Positions 7,157 to 15,803 of a stretch of 41,161 nt of DNA are shown here, in pieces. Source of the DNA: Candidatus Bathyarchaeota archaeon. Lineage in GTDB: Archaea > Thermoproteota > Bathyarchaeia > 40CM-2-53-6. Under the pieces are notes generated by a model that worked only from the letters and a program-made list of their open reading frames with translations, did not search any database and had not been told where the DNA came from. The first letter of the stretch is position 1; each line of letters opens with the position of its first letter. The stretch spans positions 1-41,161 of the forward strand of contig VBBT01000108.1 of assembly GCA_005881695.1 (NCBI GenBank), written 5' to 3'. A program made the translations under genes and the position numbers.

Positions 7157-8131
7157 TTATTGCATTTTTTGCCCGCATTCGGGGCAGAATTTGGTCCCGG
7201 CGGCGACCGGTTTCCCGCAGTTGGGACAGGGTGTCATGGCTTGTGCAGGGGGCGGTGCTACGAACATGGTTGCTCCACAGTTAGGGCAGAATCGAGCTCC
7301 CTGTTGAACCCCGTTCCCGCACTTGGGGCATGCGACGAGTGCCGCCTGGGGTTGCATTGAGGGTTGCATCTGCGCGTTCATTACCTGGGGTATGAGGACC
7401 ATTCCTGACCCGAGTCCGGCGCCCGAAGAAGAGCCGAGGCTGGCTCCAATGTCCTTAGCGGTCTCCATCCTCAGCACGTCTGATGTGGCTGCTCTCTGTT
7501 TGATCCAGAAGAGTCTATCTCGAAACTGATCAGAGGTGTCGATGCCTTCGAACTTGAAATCAACAAGGTCGGTTCCGATCCTTTTCAGAGCGTCGTTGAT
7601 GTTGACCTTTACAGTGACCGATGCCTTGTCGAGCTGGGTGAATGCTGTTTGAAGATCATATTTCGACATTTCGTCGATGACTCTTTCGTTGATGAAGCCT
7701 CGGATGAAATCGTCGACTTGTGAAGTGCTATAGGCGCCCTGTCCTCCAACGACCTCGTTAACGAACAGGTTGGAGTCGGTTACTCTGAGCCAAGCCGTCC
7801 CGTGAACCATGAGCGGCGCGAGCTCTGTCGTCTGGGCCTTTGCCCCCCACTTGCCGGCGAACTGTTTCGTGGAGACGTAGATCACCGTTGCCGTGAAAGG
7901 TGTCTTGCCCCCGAAGAATATGCGGTATGCTGAGGTTATGAGCGGGAGATTTAGCGTTGTAAGAGTGTGCCTTCCTGGTGGAAAAACGTCGTATGCTTTG
8001 CCATCTTTGAGGAAGACGGCCGTTTCGTACTCGTGAACGACTAGTTGGGCTGCGTTCGTTATTTCTTCTACTGGGTATCGCCAGACGATGTCGTCCGGAC
8101 CTGCGCCTCTCCATTCTATGACTTGAGGCAT
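7157..8131 (-). CDS. SPFH-domain protein with two C-terminal zinc ribbons
   Basis: 324 aa. The N-terminal two thirds look like the SPFH (band 7) fold of the YdjI/virion-core-like group: QLVVHEYETAVFLKDGKAYDVFPPGRHTLTT opens the domain, and TAWLRVTDSNLFV and INDALKRIGTDLVDFKFEGID follow. A Gly/Ser linker leads to two rubredoxin-like ribbons with cysteines at 268/271/282/285 and 302/305/316/319. No transmembrane segment is evident. The next upstream gene ends exactly where this one starts (1-bp overlap at 8131), so the two likely act together. In bacteria such proteins are associated with membrane or stress functions; here function is unknown. Confidence 0.8.
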   Translation of the reverse strand: MPQVIEWRGAGPDDIVWRYPVEEITNAAQLVVHEYETAVFLKDGKAYDVFPPGRHTLTTLNLPLITSAYRIFFGGKTPFTATVIYVSTKQFAGKWGAKAQTTELAPLMVHGTAWLRVTDSNLFVNEVVGGQGAYSTSQVDDFIRGFINERVIDEMSKYDLQTAFTQLDKASVTVKVNINDALKRIGTDLVDFKFEGIDTSDQFRDRLFWIKQRAATSDVLRMETAKDIGASLGSSSGAGLGSGMVLIPQVMNAQMQPSMQPQAALVACPKCGNGVQQGARFCPNCGATMFVAPPPAQAMTPCPNCGKPVAAGTKFCPECGQKMQ

Positions 8132-8673
8132 TATTGTGTGACTCCCAGGATTACGTCTTTGCGTCCGTTATAGGCGGTTTCAAGCGCGTCGACAGCTTTC
8201 AACGCGTCGGAGATCTTGCCTTTCGTGTCTTGAACATGTCCGTTGTCCACGGAGTCCTTGAGTCCTTGAACGGCGGTCGTTACGCTATCGGTCATTTGCA
8301 GGAGTTGCATGTCATAGTCCATCATTCTATCCAGTTCAGGCTCCTTGACCTTTGTGACATCGAAGAAGCCGGCATATCCGTATTCTGAATGGTTGATGCG
8401 TTCGACAACCCTATCGAGCCGGGCCATCAAGTGATCCGTGTCGTCCCAGGTGTCGTTGATGCCCTGGTTGACAAGGGACCTGTAGGTGTCTTTCGCTTGT
8501 GATTCTGCACTGGACAGTTTCTGGTAGATCTGGTTTCTGAGAAGCTTGTCTGACTCGCGGCGTATTTCTCTCTCCTTGTATCCATGGAATCCTGGAATTA
8601 GGAGCATGATTTTCTCTTGCAGATTGGTCTGGGACTTCGCCCTATCGTAAAACGAGCTACTCGGCTGGCTCAA
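8131..8673 (-). CDS. Alpha-helical protein paired with SPFH gene
   Basis: About 180 aa from a TTG at 8673 (an upstream GTG at 8739 would add 22 residues but lies before the TATA box). MLLIPGFHGYKEREIRRESDKLLR is followed by long amphipathic helices to the end. It has few hydrophobic runs and no cysteines. I recognise the IPGF-GYKERE-RR segment as recurring in uncharacterised proteins but cannot name a function. Overlap with the SPFH gene suggests a two-gene unit in which this helical protein may be the partner or cargo. Confidence 0.65.
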   Translation of the reverse strand: MSQPSSSFYDRAKSQTNLQEKIMLLIPGFHGYKEREIRRESDKLLRNQIYQKLSSAESQAKDTYRSLVNQGINDTWDDTDHLMARLDRVVERINHSEYGYAGFFDVTKVKEPELDRMMDYDMQLLQMTDSVTTAVQGLKDSVDNGHVQDTKGKISDALKAVDALETAYNGRKDVILGVTQ

Positions 8674-8715
8674 CTTCGAACCTTTCCCCTGATATTCAGA
8701 TTTCCTGTGTAAGTT

Positions 8716-8724
8716 ACTTTTAAG
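8716..8724 (-). promoter_or_regulatory. TATA box of the SPFH gene pair
   Basis: The minus strand reads CTTAAAAGT. A transcription start near 8694 would give a leader of about 20 nt to the TTG at 8673 and would exclude the GTG at 8739. Confidence 0.5.
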
Positions 8725-8909
8725 GGTGTCAAAACCCACGCGGGGCGAAATCCGGGACTGCCCATTTTTCCATTTTATGCTCGTTCCTAGAGATAGACTG
8801 ACACCGGGAAAAGTTGGTCTTAGAGTCAGAGGGACAAAGTGACGATTAGTCTTCGAGGCTGGTTACAGAATAGCTATGTCGAGTTTCACGGGTTGAGGCC
8901 TTCGCGCAG

Positions 8910-9275
8910 ATGAAGACCGTCAACCAGGAAGAACCCGTTGCACGAAGCCGTTTCATCGATTGTCCCGAGTGCAAGACCCATACTCTCAAGCTCAAGAGAA
9001 TAGTCCAAGTTGGGCGATGCAAGAGCTGCCACGAATCATACAAGATCGTGATAGTATATGTCAAGGAAGGAAAGAAACCTAAGCCTGCGACGAAAACAGA
9101 GTCTGCGAATACTGTACCGAGCCCCGACTCTAGCTTGCCATCTTGGCAAGTGCCCTCAGACAGCTCCTTGTTCGGATCTTCCCAAACGGAAACCGATTCG
9201 ATCTTCTCGGATAATAGTTCCATTTTTGGACCGGATGAGCATAACACAGGGACCTCGACTAGTAGCGAACAATAG
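8910..9275 (+). CDS. Small zinc-ribbon protein with Ser/Thr-rich acidic tail
   Basis: 121 aa, ATG start. FIDCPECKTHTLKLKRIVQVGRCKSCHESYKI (about 16-46) is a zinc ribbon with two CxxC pairs. From about residue 60 the chain is low-complexity, rich in Ser, Thr, Pro and Asp, and predicted disordered. The ribbon suggests nucleic-acid or protein binding; no family name can be given. It stands alone, and the repeated intergenic element lies directly downstream. Confidence 0.6.
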   Translation: MKTVNQEEPVARSRFIDCPECKTHTLKLKRIVQVGRCKSCHESYKIVIVYVKEGKKPKPATKTESANTVPSPDSSLPSWQVPSDSSLFGSSQTETDSIFSDNSSIFGPDEHNTGTSTSSEQ

Positions 9276-9320
9276 GAGTCTCGCTATCAGGCTAAGACTG
9301 CTGGCATCACGGTTTCCGCA

Positions 9321-9484
9321 GGCACTCTTGCGTCACGAGATGCTTTGAAACGCACCCCCCTTTTTTTCTGGAAGATTTCCTGTCCGGCAGTGATAATGGG
9401 CGATTCTAGCTGATCAAAGCACGGTCTGGGCTTAGTTGACGTGGAAGTTTGCGCGAGCTATCCCAGTTTTTCCGAACGATTTCT
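9321..9484 (+). repeat. Intergenic repeated element, copy A
   Basis: This non-coding stretch shares ordered blocks with 21076-21247. Block 1 is CACTCTTGCGTCACGAGAT (9323-9341). A C-run then T-run follows (9355-9367), then ATTTCCTGTCCGGCAG and TGATAATGGGCGA (9391-9403), then GGTCTGGGCTTAG (9423-9435), then CCGAACGATTTC (9472-9483). Spacing between the last three blocks differs by no more than 1 nt between copies. Orientation is arbitrary. It lies between two genes that converge on it. The T7 run at 9361-9367 could also terminate transcription from the zinc-ribbon gene. The rest of 9276-9568 shows nothing else. Confidence 0.75.
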
Positions 9485-9568
9485 GGCAGAAATATTGAAG
9501 CCATCCCAGATCCCCAAACAGGGTTCAATCCGGGCTTAGAAGTCAGAATATATTATTGATTACACGAC

Positions 9569-10177
9569 TTACCAGCGGTCGTAGTGGACGACTTTCTCGA
9601 TGGGCTTCCTCTTGGGAGGGCCAAGTCTAATGGCTGGATAGCCAAGATAGACTAGGCATGCGATCTTAACATCGTTTGGGATTCCCAGGATGTTCCTGAC
9701 CTCGGGCTCTCCACGGGTCGGGGTAGACCCGTGAACAGTCAGGCAGGTAACGAGACCTAGCGCCTGAGCTGCTAGCATAAGGTTCTGGACCGCTGGATAG
9801 ATACTCGCATACTTGACCTCCTCACTCTTGCCAACCTTGGTCAAGTCAACGCAGCAATAGATTATGACAGGTACTTTCTCGGTGTTCCGAAGCATATCGG
9901 TAGCCTCGTCATATGCATCCCGCGTCCGAGGAGACATTCCTGGACTGCCTGCCAGCCGTTCCAGCCATGTTCTCAACATAGGCTCCTTGAGACGAGCTTT
10001 CACCTTCGCATCACGAACCACCACAAACTCCCATGGCTGAGTATTACTCCCAGAGGCAGCCTTCGACGCCGACTCAAGAATAATCCGAACCTTGTCCTCG
10101 GCGACTGGGTCAGGCTTGAATTTCCGGACCGATCTAAGAGAGCTGATCCCTTCCAAGACGGTCATCTCTCGCGGCAT
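9569..10177 (-). CDS. Nitroreductase family protein
   Basis: FMN-dependent oxidoreductase of the nitroreductase superfamily. From the ATG at 10177 it is 202 aa. SSLRSVRKFKPDPV (flavin phosphate-binding Arg/Ser region), ASGSNTQPWEFVVV and the C-terminal CLVYLGYPA are family landmarks. A frame extension to 10225 exists, but a TATA box at 10199-10206 places the transcript start at about 10177, so a leaderless ATG there is preferred. Substrate unknown. It is divergent from the HAD gene at 10238. Confidence 0.85.
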   Translation of the reverse strand: MPREMTVLEGISSLRSVRKFKPDPVAEDKVRIILESASKAASGSNTQPWEFVVVRDAKVKARLKEPMLRTWLERLAGSPGMSPRTRDAYDEATDMLRNTEKVPVIIYCCVDLTKVGKSEEVKYASIYPAVQNLMLAAQALGLVTCLTVHGSTPTRGEPEVRNILGIPNDVKIACLVYLGYPAIRLGPPKRKPIEKVVHYDRW

Positions 10178-10198
10178 GTTGAACCGGACTTCGCCTAA

Positions 10199-10206
10199 GG
10201 TTAAAG
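10199..10206 (-). promoter_or_regulatory. TATA box of nitroreductase gene
   Basis: The minus strand reads CTTTAACC, centred about 26 bp before the ATG at 10177. This predicts a leaderless transcript and decides the start codon. Confidence 0.5.
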
Positions 10207-10237
10207 ACTCTCGCGCCCCTAACATAACATCGTCCAG

Positions 10238-10816
10238 TTGCCTGAGTCTCGATATGAGCGGTTGAGAATCGCAGTCGACCTCGATGGGGTCCTAGCCGAG
10301 ACAATGGAAGCATGGTGCAAGCGCGCCAACGAATTCCTAGGCACAAGTTTCAAGCTTGCCGATCTCGACACGTGGGCGTCCTGGCGCAAGCTAGGGATCA
10401 GCAGAGAACAGTTTTTCCAGTTCCTAGACGAAGCATGGGACGATTGGAAGAGCATTCCCCCTACGGAACCGAGACTGGCTGAGAAAGTACGAAAGATAGC
10501 CCGGACGGGACGGATTGACGTAGTGACCGGGCGTAGCAAAGAGAGCGTTAGCGCAGCTAAGAGCTGGCTCGCCGAACACAAGATACTCTACGAGCGATTT
10601 GTACGCGTCCCGGGATGGAAAGACAAGATCTTTCTCAACTATGACGTCTACATCGACGATGCTCCAGAACTAATGCCGCTAATATCGCGCAACCCGAGAA
10701 TGTGGGGAATACTATACAGCCGGCCGTGGAACAGAACCGTCCCCGAACTACGCCAAGTCTTCAGAGTCGAAAGCTGGACAGAGATCTCAAAACTCCTCGA
10801 ACAAATACAGCGATAA
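10238..10816 (+). CDS. HAD-like protein, 5'(3')-deoxyribonucleotidase/YqfW type
   Basis: 192 aa, TTG start; a second TTG at 10262 would begin at RIAVDLDG. Motif I is VDLDGVLAET (D14, D16 predicted catalytic), motif II is VVTGRS, the lysine is in GWKDKIFL, and motif III is VYIDDAPELM. The short cap and overall pattern resemble the 5'-nucleotidase C-type group, which dephosphorylates nucleotides or similar small substrates. Substrate is inferred only by family resemblance. Confidence 0.75.
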   Translation: MPESRYERLRIAVDLDGVLAETMEAWCKRANEFLGTSFKLADLDTWASWRKLGISREQFFQFLDEAWDDWKSIPPTEPRLAEKVRKIARTGRIDVVTGRSKESVSAAKSWLAEHKILYERFVRVPGWKDKIFLNYDVYIDDAPELMPLISRNPRMWGILYSRPWNRTVPELRQVFRVESWTEISKLLEQIQR

Positions 10817-10910
10817 GGACCAAGAACGACTGTTGATCCCAGGATTAGTTCCACCAATTCAAAGGGAAGGAAGACAACCGGCGAAAACACTGAGTAACGT
10901 TCTTAGAACT

Positions 10911-10919
10911 CTTTATACC
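10911..10919 (+). promoter_or_regulatory. TATA box upstream of gcvH
   Basis: CTTTATACC lies 41 bp before the ATG at 10960, leaving a leader of about 20 nt. A second AT-rich box (TATTATTCC, 10927-10935) could give a start closer to the ATG. Confidence 0.5.
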
Positions 10920-10959
10920 GAATCGTATTATTCCATAAATTTCCGGGAACGGTCTTGCG

Positions 10960-11370
10960 ATGAAAGGCGAGTATAAAGTCCCAGAAGACGTCTACTACAC
11001 GAAAGAACACGAATGGGTCCGGCTTGAAGGAGACAAATGCAGAGTAGGAGTAACAGACTATGCTCAGAACTCATTGCACGAAATCGTATACGTTGACCTT
11101 CCAAAAATAGGCATCAAGGTAAGCCAGATGCAGAGCCTCGGCGCAGTCGAGTCGGTAAAAGCCGTTGCTGATGTCTACTCCCCCATCTCAGGAACTGTTA
11201 TCGAGGTCAACAACACGCTCTCCGATGCTCCCGAACTGGTCAACAAGAACCCATACGGAGAAGGATGGATCACAATAATCAGGCCTGAGGATTTGGAGAA
11301 AGAGCTGCCGGGTCTCATGAAAGCTCCGGACTACAAGGACTTCTTGAAGAAAATAATCGAGAAGAAGTAG
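10960..11370 (+). CDS. gcvH: Glycine cleavage system H protein / lipoyl carrier
   Basis: 136-aa lipoyl carrier. TKEHEWVR near the N-terminus and GAVESVKAVADVYSPISG, where K67 is the predicted lipoylated lysine, define GcvH. NPYGEGWI is the conserved C-terminal block. It normally shuttles the aminomethyl group between GcvP, GcvT and the dihydrolipoyl dehydrogenase. None of those partners, nor a lipoate ligase, is next to it here, so the rest of the system must lie elsewhere or the protein serves another lipoyl pathway. Confidence 0.95.
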   Translation: MKGEYKVPEDVYYTKEHEWVRLEGDKCRVGVTDYAQNSLHEIVYVDLPKIGIKVSQMQSLGAVESVKAVADVYSPISGTVIEVNNTLSDAPELVNKNPYGEGWITIIRPEDLEKELPGLMKAPDYKDFLKKIIEKK

Positions 11371-11404
11371 AGGTTAGAAAACATCATACTTTTGGCGGCT
11401 TAGG

Positions 11405-11412
11405 AACTTTAT
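11405..11412 (+). promoter_or_regulatory. TATA-like box upstream of Lhr helicase
   Basis: AACTTTAT lies about 35 bp before the GTG at 11444, predicting a transcript start near 11435 and an almost leaderless mRNA. Confidence 0.45.
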
Positions 11413-11443
11413 CTCCGAGCGCTCCAATCCTATCAACTGCCCA

Positions 11444-14311
11444 GTGGCATCCATGGCCGCGGAAGCCTTCGCCCTCCTCTCCCCCGCGCTGAAAGGACTG
11501 CTCCACGAGACAGGAATCTCAAAACCCACTCCACCCCAGGTGGAAGCCATCCCCCTCATTGCCCAAGGCGACAACGTCCTCATAATCGCTCCGACAGGAT
11601 CAGGCAAGACCGAAGCAGCTCTCCTTCCACTAATCGACAGAATGATCCGGAATAACGACCGACAAGGCATCTCACTGATCTACATCACACCTCTCAGGGC
11701 GCTAAACCGCGACCTTCTCAAGCGACTCCAAACATGGTCCAACAAGCTCGGCTTCTCGGTCGAGGTCCGACACGGGGACACCCCGGCTAAAGACAGGAGA
11801 CGGATGGCTGTCAAACCCCCAGATCTTCTGATCACAACACCCGAAACCCTCCAAGCTGTATTGCCGGGCAGACGCATGAGGGAACATCTGCGACATGTGA
11901 GATCCGTTATAGTCGATGAGATTCACGAGCTGGCAGGCGACCGTAGAGGAGTTCAACTGACCGTCGGCCTCGAACGGCTCAGAGAAATCTGCGTGAACGG
12001 GTTCCAGAGAGTAGGACTCTCAGCTACAGTAGGCAACCCCGAAGAGATCGCACTATTCCTTGGAGGCAATCAGCCTGTCAAGATAGTACAGATTCCACTC
12101 AACAAGTCGACCAGGTACAAGGTAGAATATCCACCTCCAGGAGAGGAGGATCGAGACCTCGCTCGACGACTCTACACCACACCCGAGGCAGCGGCACGAC
12201 TTACACTCGTCAATGATCTGGTGGAAGCGCACGACTCGACTCTCATCTTCGTCAACAGCCGGGTCAACGCGGAGCTGCTCGGATCAAAGTTCAACATGAT
12301 GGACCGAAAAATAATGGTCCATCACGGCTCACTACCGAGAGAAGAAAGGGTTCGAGCCGAAGAAGCATTCAAGACTGGAGAGATCAAGGGTCTCGTTTGC
12401 ACCTCCACTCTGGAGTTAGGAATAGACATTGGATCCGTCGACCTTGTCGTCCAATACATGTCCCCAAGACAAGTAAGCAGTCTAGTGCAAAGAGTCGGAC
12501 GATCCGGTCACACCCTCGCGAGAACCTCACATGGGGTTCTCGTTTCGGTCTCGACCGAAGACCTCTTGGAATCTGTTGGAGTTATCGAGCTAGCGAAGGA
12601 GGGACGATTAGAGCGCACCAATATCCACGTTGGAGCATTAGACGTCCTCGCTCATCAGATTGCAGGCGTACTGATGGACTCGGACGGAAGCCTTGAGATG
12701 TCACGAGCCAAGAGCATCATCAACAGAGCCTACCCATACCAAGACCTAGAGGATGGCCCAATTGACAAGGTCATCGAATTCATGCGCAAGATGGGTTACC
12801 TCAAGAAAGATGATGCAACACTCTACCGTACCTCGAGGACTCGATTCTACTATTTCGAAAACCTGAGCATGATCCCCGACGAACGCCGCTACTTAGTTGT
12901 CGACCTCACCAGCCAACAAAACGTCGGCATTCTCGGCGAAGAATTCATGATTACCAAGGCTCGCATCGGACTCAACTTCATCGTTAAGGGGCGAGTCTGG
13001 CAGATCAAACAGATCACAGACGATGGAAAGGTCTACGTTCTTCCCATCATCGACCCCACAGCCGCCATCCCGGGATGGGACGGCCAGATTCTCCCCGTGC
13101 CCCGCGCCCTAGCAACCAAGGTTGGCGTATACAGGGCTGTCATGGATCAGTTGCTTGAGGAAAACACGGCCAAGTCTACACCGATTGAAACCCTATCCCA
13201 GCGCTGGCCTTGCGAGACCTACGGGCTCAGACGGCTGATTGAAGAAATAGAAGCCCACAAGGCCACCGGTGCACCAGTTCCAACCGATCAGCGAGTCCTC
13301 ATCGAGGGCTTTGATCGATACATCATAATTCACTCCCATCTAGGAGACATACTCAACTTCACCCTCGGAGAAGTTATCGAAGAACTCTTTCGCCGCCAAG
13401 GCCTCGTCCGAATGTGGTGGTCAGACGCCTACCGGATTCTCTTCGAAATGACCGCTGACACCTCCGACTTGGACCTGGAAGATCTATTCCTGAAACAAGT
13501 CTTCGGGGTCGAAGAACCTGTACTAGGTGGAGCATGCCACGGAGTCCTCCATCGCCACTTCCCATGGCAACTCCATATGAAACATGTCGCCGAAAGGTTC
13601 GGAGCACTAAGCCGGGGACGACTCATGTATGGAGATGCAATGAAGGAATTGATGCTGAGATTTCGACTCACCCCCATCTACGACGAGACGATAAGGGAAG
13701 CACTGATGGAACACTCTGACTTCGACGGCGTGAAAAAAATCTTCAAACAGATCAAAGAGAAAGAGATGGATCTAAGATTCTTCAGGTCCAAAGACAAGCC
13801 CACACCACTCGCCTATCACATCCTCTACCGACACGTGGACATCCCCGAGCTAATCGCACCAGAGAACGTAGCAGCGGACAACATGACTCGACTGCGCATT
13901 TCGATCGAGGGACGAGCCATCGACATGTTGTGCTTCGACTGTGGCAAGCTCACCACAGACGTTACTATTGCCGACCTTCCCGAACATCCGCTCTGCCAGA
14001 ATTGCAACTCCAAACTTCTAGCGCCCCTCTTCTGGTCCAGCGGCTACGCGGCGAGCACTCTTCACAAGAAGCGAGACAAACAATTGTTGGACGAGAACGA
14101 GCAGAAAGCTTTGACCAGAGCACGCCGTTCAGCAGATCTTGTCATTGCATACGGGAAGAGAGCCGTGATAGCACAATCGGTGTATGGTATCGGACCACAG
14201 ACAGCTGGTAGAGTCCTGTCGAAAATGCATGAAAGCAATGATGAATTCTATCGAGACCTCCTCGAAGCCAAGTTACAATTCATAGCAACCAGGCCCTACT
14301 GGAACAATTAA
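11444..14311 (+). CDS. lhr: Lhr-family DEAD/DEAH helicase
   Basis: Large superfamily 2 helicase of the archaeal aLhr type, linked to DNA repair and RNA processing. It is 955 aa from GTG (an ATG three codons later is possible). Walker A is APTGSGKTEAA (49-59), Walker B is DEIH (158-161), motif III is LSATVGN, and the second RecA domain has STLELGIDIGSVDLV and QRVGRSGH. A winged-helix and Lhr core follow. The C-terminal region has a C4 zinc site (CFDCG..CQNC), and a helix-hairpin-like IGPQTAGRVLSK lies near the end. It stands alone in its transcription unit. Confidence 0.9.
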   Translation: MASMAAEAFALLSPALKGLLHETGISKPTPPQVEAIPLIAQGDNVLIIAPTGSGKTEAALLPLIDRMIRNNDRQGISLIYITPLRALNRDLLKRLQTWSNKLGFSVEVRHGDTPAKDRRRMAVKPPDLLITTPETLQAVLPGRRMREHLRHVRSVIVDEIHELAGDRRGVQLTVGLERLREICVNGFQRVGLSATVGNPEEIALFLGGNQPVKIVQIPLNKSTRYKVEYPPPGEEDRDLARRLYTTPEAAARLTLVNDLVEAHDSTLIFVNSRVNAELLGSKFNMMDRKIMVHHGSLPREERVRAEEAFKTGEIKGLVCTSTLELGIDIGSVDLVVQYMSPRQVSSLVQRVGRSGHTLARTSHGVLVSVSTEDLLESVGVIELAKEGRLERTNIHVGALDVLAHQIAGVLMDSDGSLEMSRAKSIINRAYPYQDLEDGPIDKVIEFMRKMGYLKKDDATLYRTSRTRFYYFENLSMIPDERRYLVVDLTSQQNVGILGEEFMITKARIGLNFIVKGRVWQIKQITDDGKVYVLPIIDPTAAIPGWDGQILPVPRALATKVGVYRAVMDQLLEENTAKSTPIETLSQRWPCETYGLRRLIEEIEAHKATGAPVPTDQRVLIEGFDRYIIIHSHLGDILNFTLGEVIEELFRRQGLVRMWWSDAYRILFEMTADTSDLDLEDLFLKQVFGVEEPVLGGACHGVLHRHFPWQLHMKHVAERFGALSRGRLMYGDAMKELMLRFRLTPIYDETIREALMEHSDFDGVKKIFKQIKEKEMDLRFFRSKDKPTPLAYHILYRHVDIPELIAPENVAADNMTRLRISIEGRAIDMLCFDCGKLTTDVTIADLPEHPLCQNCNSKLLAPLFWSSGYAASTLHKKRDKQLLDENEQKALTRARRSADLVIAYGKRAVIAQSVYGIGPQTAGRVLSKMHESNDEFYRDLLEAKLQFIATRPYWNN

Positions 14312-14493
14312 CGAGCCTTTAGCAGGCCTGTCCAACATCATATGTACCTAACCACGCTATCCAAGCTACGGAGAACCAGAATCTCAATCCTAACCCGACC
14401 GTAAGTTGTTGGACTGCTCCTCGCAGGCCAGCACCTGATGAAGCGCCACCCCAAGTTCATATTCTTCCCGGAATACATTCAACCGAGTCCGAA

Positions 14494-15183
14494 ATGGCAA
14501 AGGTACACACACTTGTAGTTGGACGGCTAGAAACCAACTGCTACATCCTACGATCAGACTCTACTGCATTGATCATAGATCCAGGCGACGAACCAGAAAG
14601 AATACTCCGGTTCCTCGACGACATCGCAGTCAAGCCCAGCAAGATCATCGCCACTCACACCCACTTCGATCATGTACTCGGCGTGAATGCCATTCGCGCC
14701 GGGCTTAACATTCCATTTCTGATCCACCGAGACGATCTCCCTATGCTCGAGTCAATGCAGAGCCGTGTCCGCGAGTTCATGGGTTTCAGCGTCCCACCAC
14801 CGCCTAAAGTGGATCAATTTCTCGCGGACGGAGAATCGATAACCATAGGTCAGGATAGAGTAACAGTGATTCACACCCCGGGCCACTCTCCTGGCAGTAT
14901 TAGTCTAGCAGGTCGAGACTATGTGTTGACCGGAGATGCATTGTTCAACCAGTCGATCGGGCGAACAGACTTACCCGGTGGAGACCTCGACACGTTGGTG
15001 CGTTCTATAACTCATCGTCTGTTCAGCTTGGATGATGACACCATCGTCTACCCGGGTCACGGTCCGGAGACAAGCATAGGCGATGAAAAACTAGCAAACC
15101 CCTTTGTGGGGCAAGTCTCCAAACGCATCCCAGAGCCCACCTCCACATCTCTCATAGGCAAATCCAGTTTGAAGAAAGTCTAG
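14494..15183 (+). CDS. MBL-fold metallo-hydrolase (glyoxalase II-like)
   Basis: 229 aa, ATG start. The metal site is THTHFDH (54-60), then HTPGHSPGSI, LTGDALF and YPGHGP, the full set of ligands of the two-metal beta-lactamase fold. NCYILRSDSTALIIDPG is the usual opening of glyoxalase II-like hydrolases, which hydrolyse thioesters. The last 30 residues are a polar tail not seen in the core family. The 182 bp before it contains a weak TATA box near 14455-14464 and nothing else I can identify. Confidence 0.85.
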   Translation: MAKVHTLVVGRLETNCYILRSDSTALIIDPGDEPERILRFLDDIAVKPSKIIATHTHFDHVLGVNAIRAGLNIPFLIHRDDLPMLESMQSRVREFMGFSVPPPPKVDQFLADGESITIGQDRVTVIHTPGHSPGSISLAGRDYVLTGDALFNQSIGRTDLPGGDLDTLVRSITHRLFSLDDDTIVYPGHGPETSIGDEKLANPFVGQVSKRIPEPTSTSLIGKSSLKKV

Positions 15184-15258
15184 CCAATTGGACAAAATTC
15201 TCGACGCGTCACCGATGCCTCCCAGAGCGATTAGGATATTTACCGCAAGAGCACTCTA

Positions 15259-15681
15259 GTGAGTATGAAAAAATCCGAAGAAGAATGGAAGAAACAGCTA
15301 GACACCGAAACCTACCAAGTTTTGAGAAGGAAAGCAACCGAACGACCCTTTACCGGAAAATACCTCCACAACAAAGAGAAGGGAATGTATGTCTGCGCGG
15401 GATGTGGAACACCACTTTTCTCATCCGATACAAAGTTTGATTCCGGAACCGGCTGGCCCAGCTTCTGGTCTCCACTCGAAAAGGAGAACGTCGAGGAAAA
15501 ATCTGACCGTAGTCTTTTCATGAAAAGAGTTGAGATTCTGTGCAAGCAATGCGGCGGCCATCTGGGCCACGTTTTTGAGGACGGCCCACAACCTACGGGG
15601 CTGCGGTACTGTGTCAACTCACTCTCCCTAAATTTTAAGGGAACTAATGGGAAGAGCGCATCAGCAGAGCCCAAAGAATAA
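15259..15681 (+). CDS. msrB: Peptide-methionine (R)-S-oxide reductase MsrB
   Basis: Repairs methionine-R-sulfoxide in oxidised proteins. In 140 aa it shows [46 protein letters not shown] and RYCVNSLSL. The two CxxC pairs bind zinc, and the Cys in RYCVNS is the catalytic one. GTG at 15259 or ATG at 15265 could start it; a TATA-like GATATTTACC near 15234-15243 fits either. A T7 run follows 11 nt after the stop. Confidence 0.95.
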   Translation: MSMKKSEEEWKKQLDTETYQVLRRKATERPFTGKYLHNKEKGMYVCAGCGTPLFSSDTKFDSGTGWPSFWSPLEKENVEEKSDRSLFMKRVEILCKQCGGHLGHVFEDGPQPTGLRYCVNSLSLNFKGTNGKSASAEPKE

Positions 15682-15692
15682 TCGACCCCTCG

Positions 15693-15699
15693 TTTTTTT
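15693..15699 (+). terminator. Poly-T terminator after msrB
   Basis: Seven T residues starting 11 nt after the msrB stop. Archaeal polymerases terminate at such T-runs without needing a hairpin. Confidence 0.5.
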
Positions 15700-15803
15700 G
15701 GACTAGCAAGCGCGCTGTGGAAATTGAATCTAGCGTAAGTTACCGTCAGAGATATGAATGCGCGTAATCCGAGAAAGAATAGAGAGCATCTCACGATAAA
15801 TGG

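Noticed and set aside
8846-9247. 133-codon open frame on the minus strand
   Set aside because: It is the shadow of the zinc-ribbon gene at 8910-9275, which has clear CxxC pairs; the reverse frame has no motif.
9389-9415. GTGATAA and CTGA in repeat copy A as C and D boxes of a C/D guide RNA
   Set aside because: The C box deviates from RUGAUGA, and the CTGA is missing at the matching place in copy B and in the extra core copy.
9500-9545. GGTTCAATCC resembling the T-loop of a tRNA
   Set aside because: The flanking bases do not form a T-stem, and no D-arm, anticodon arm or acceptor stem fits upstream.
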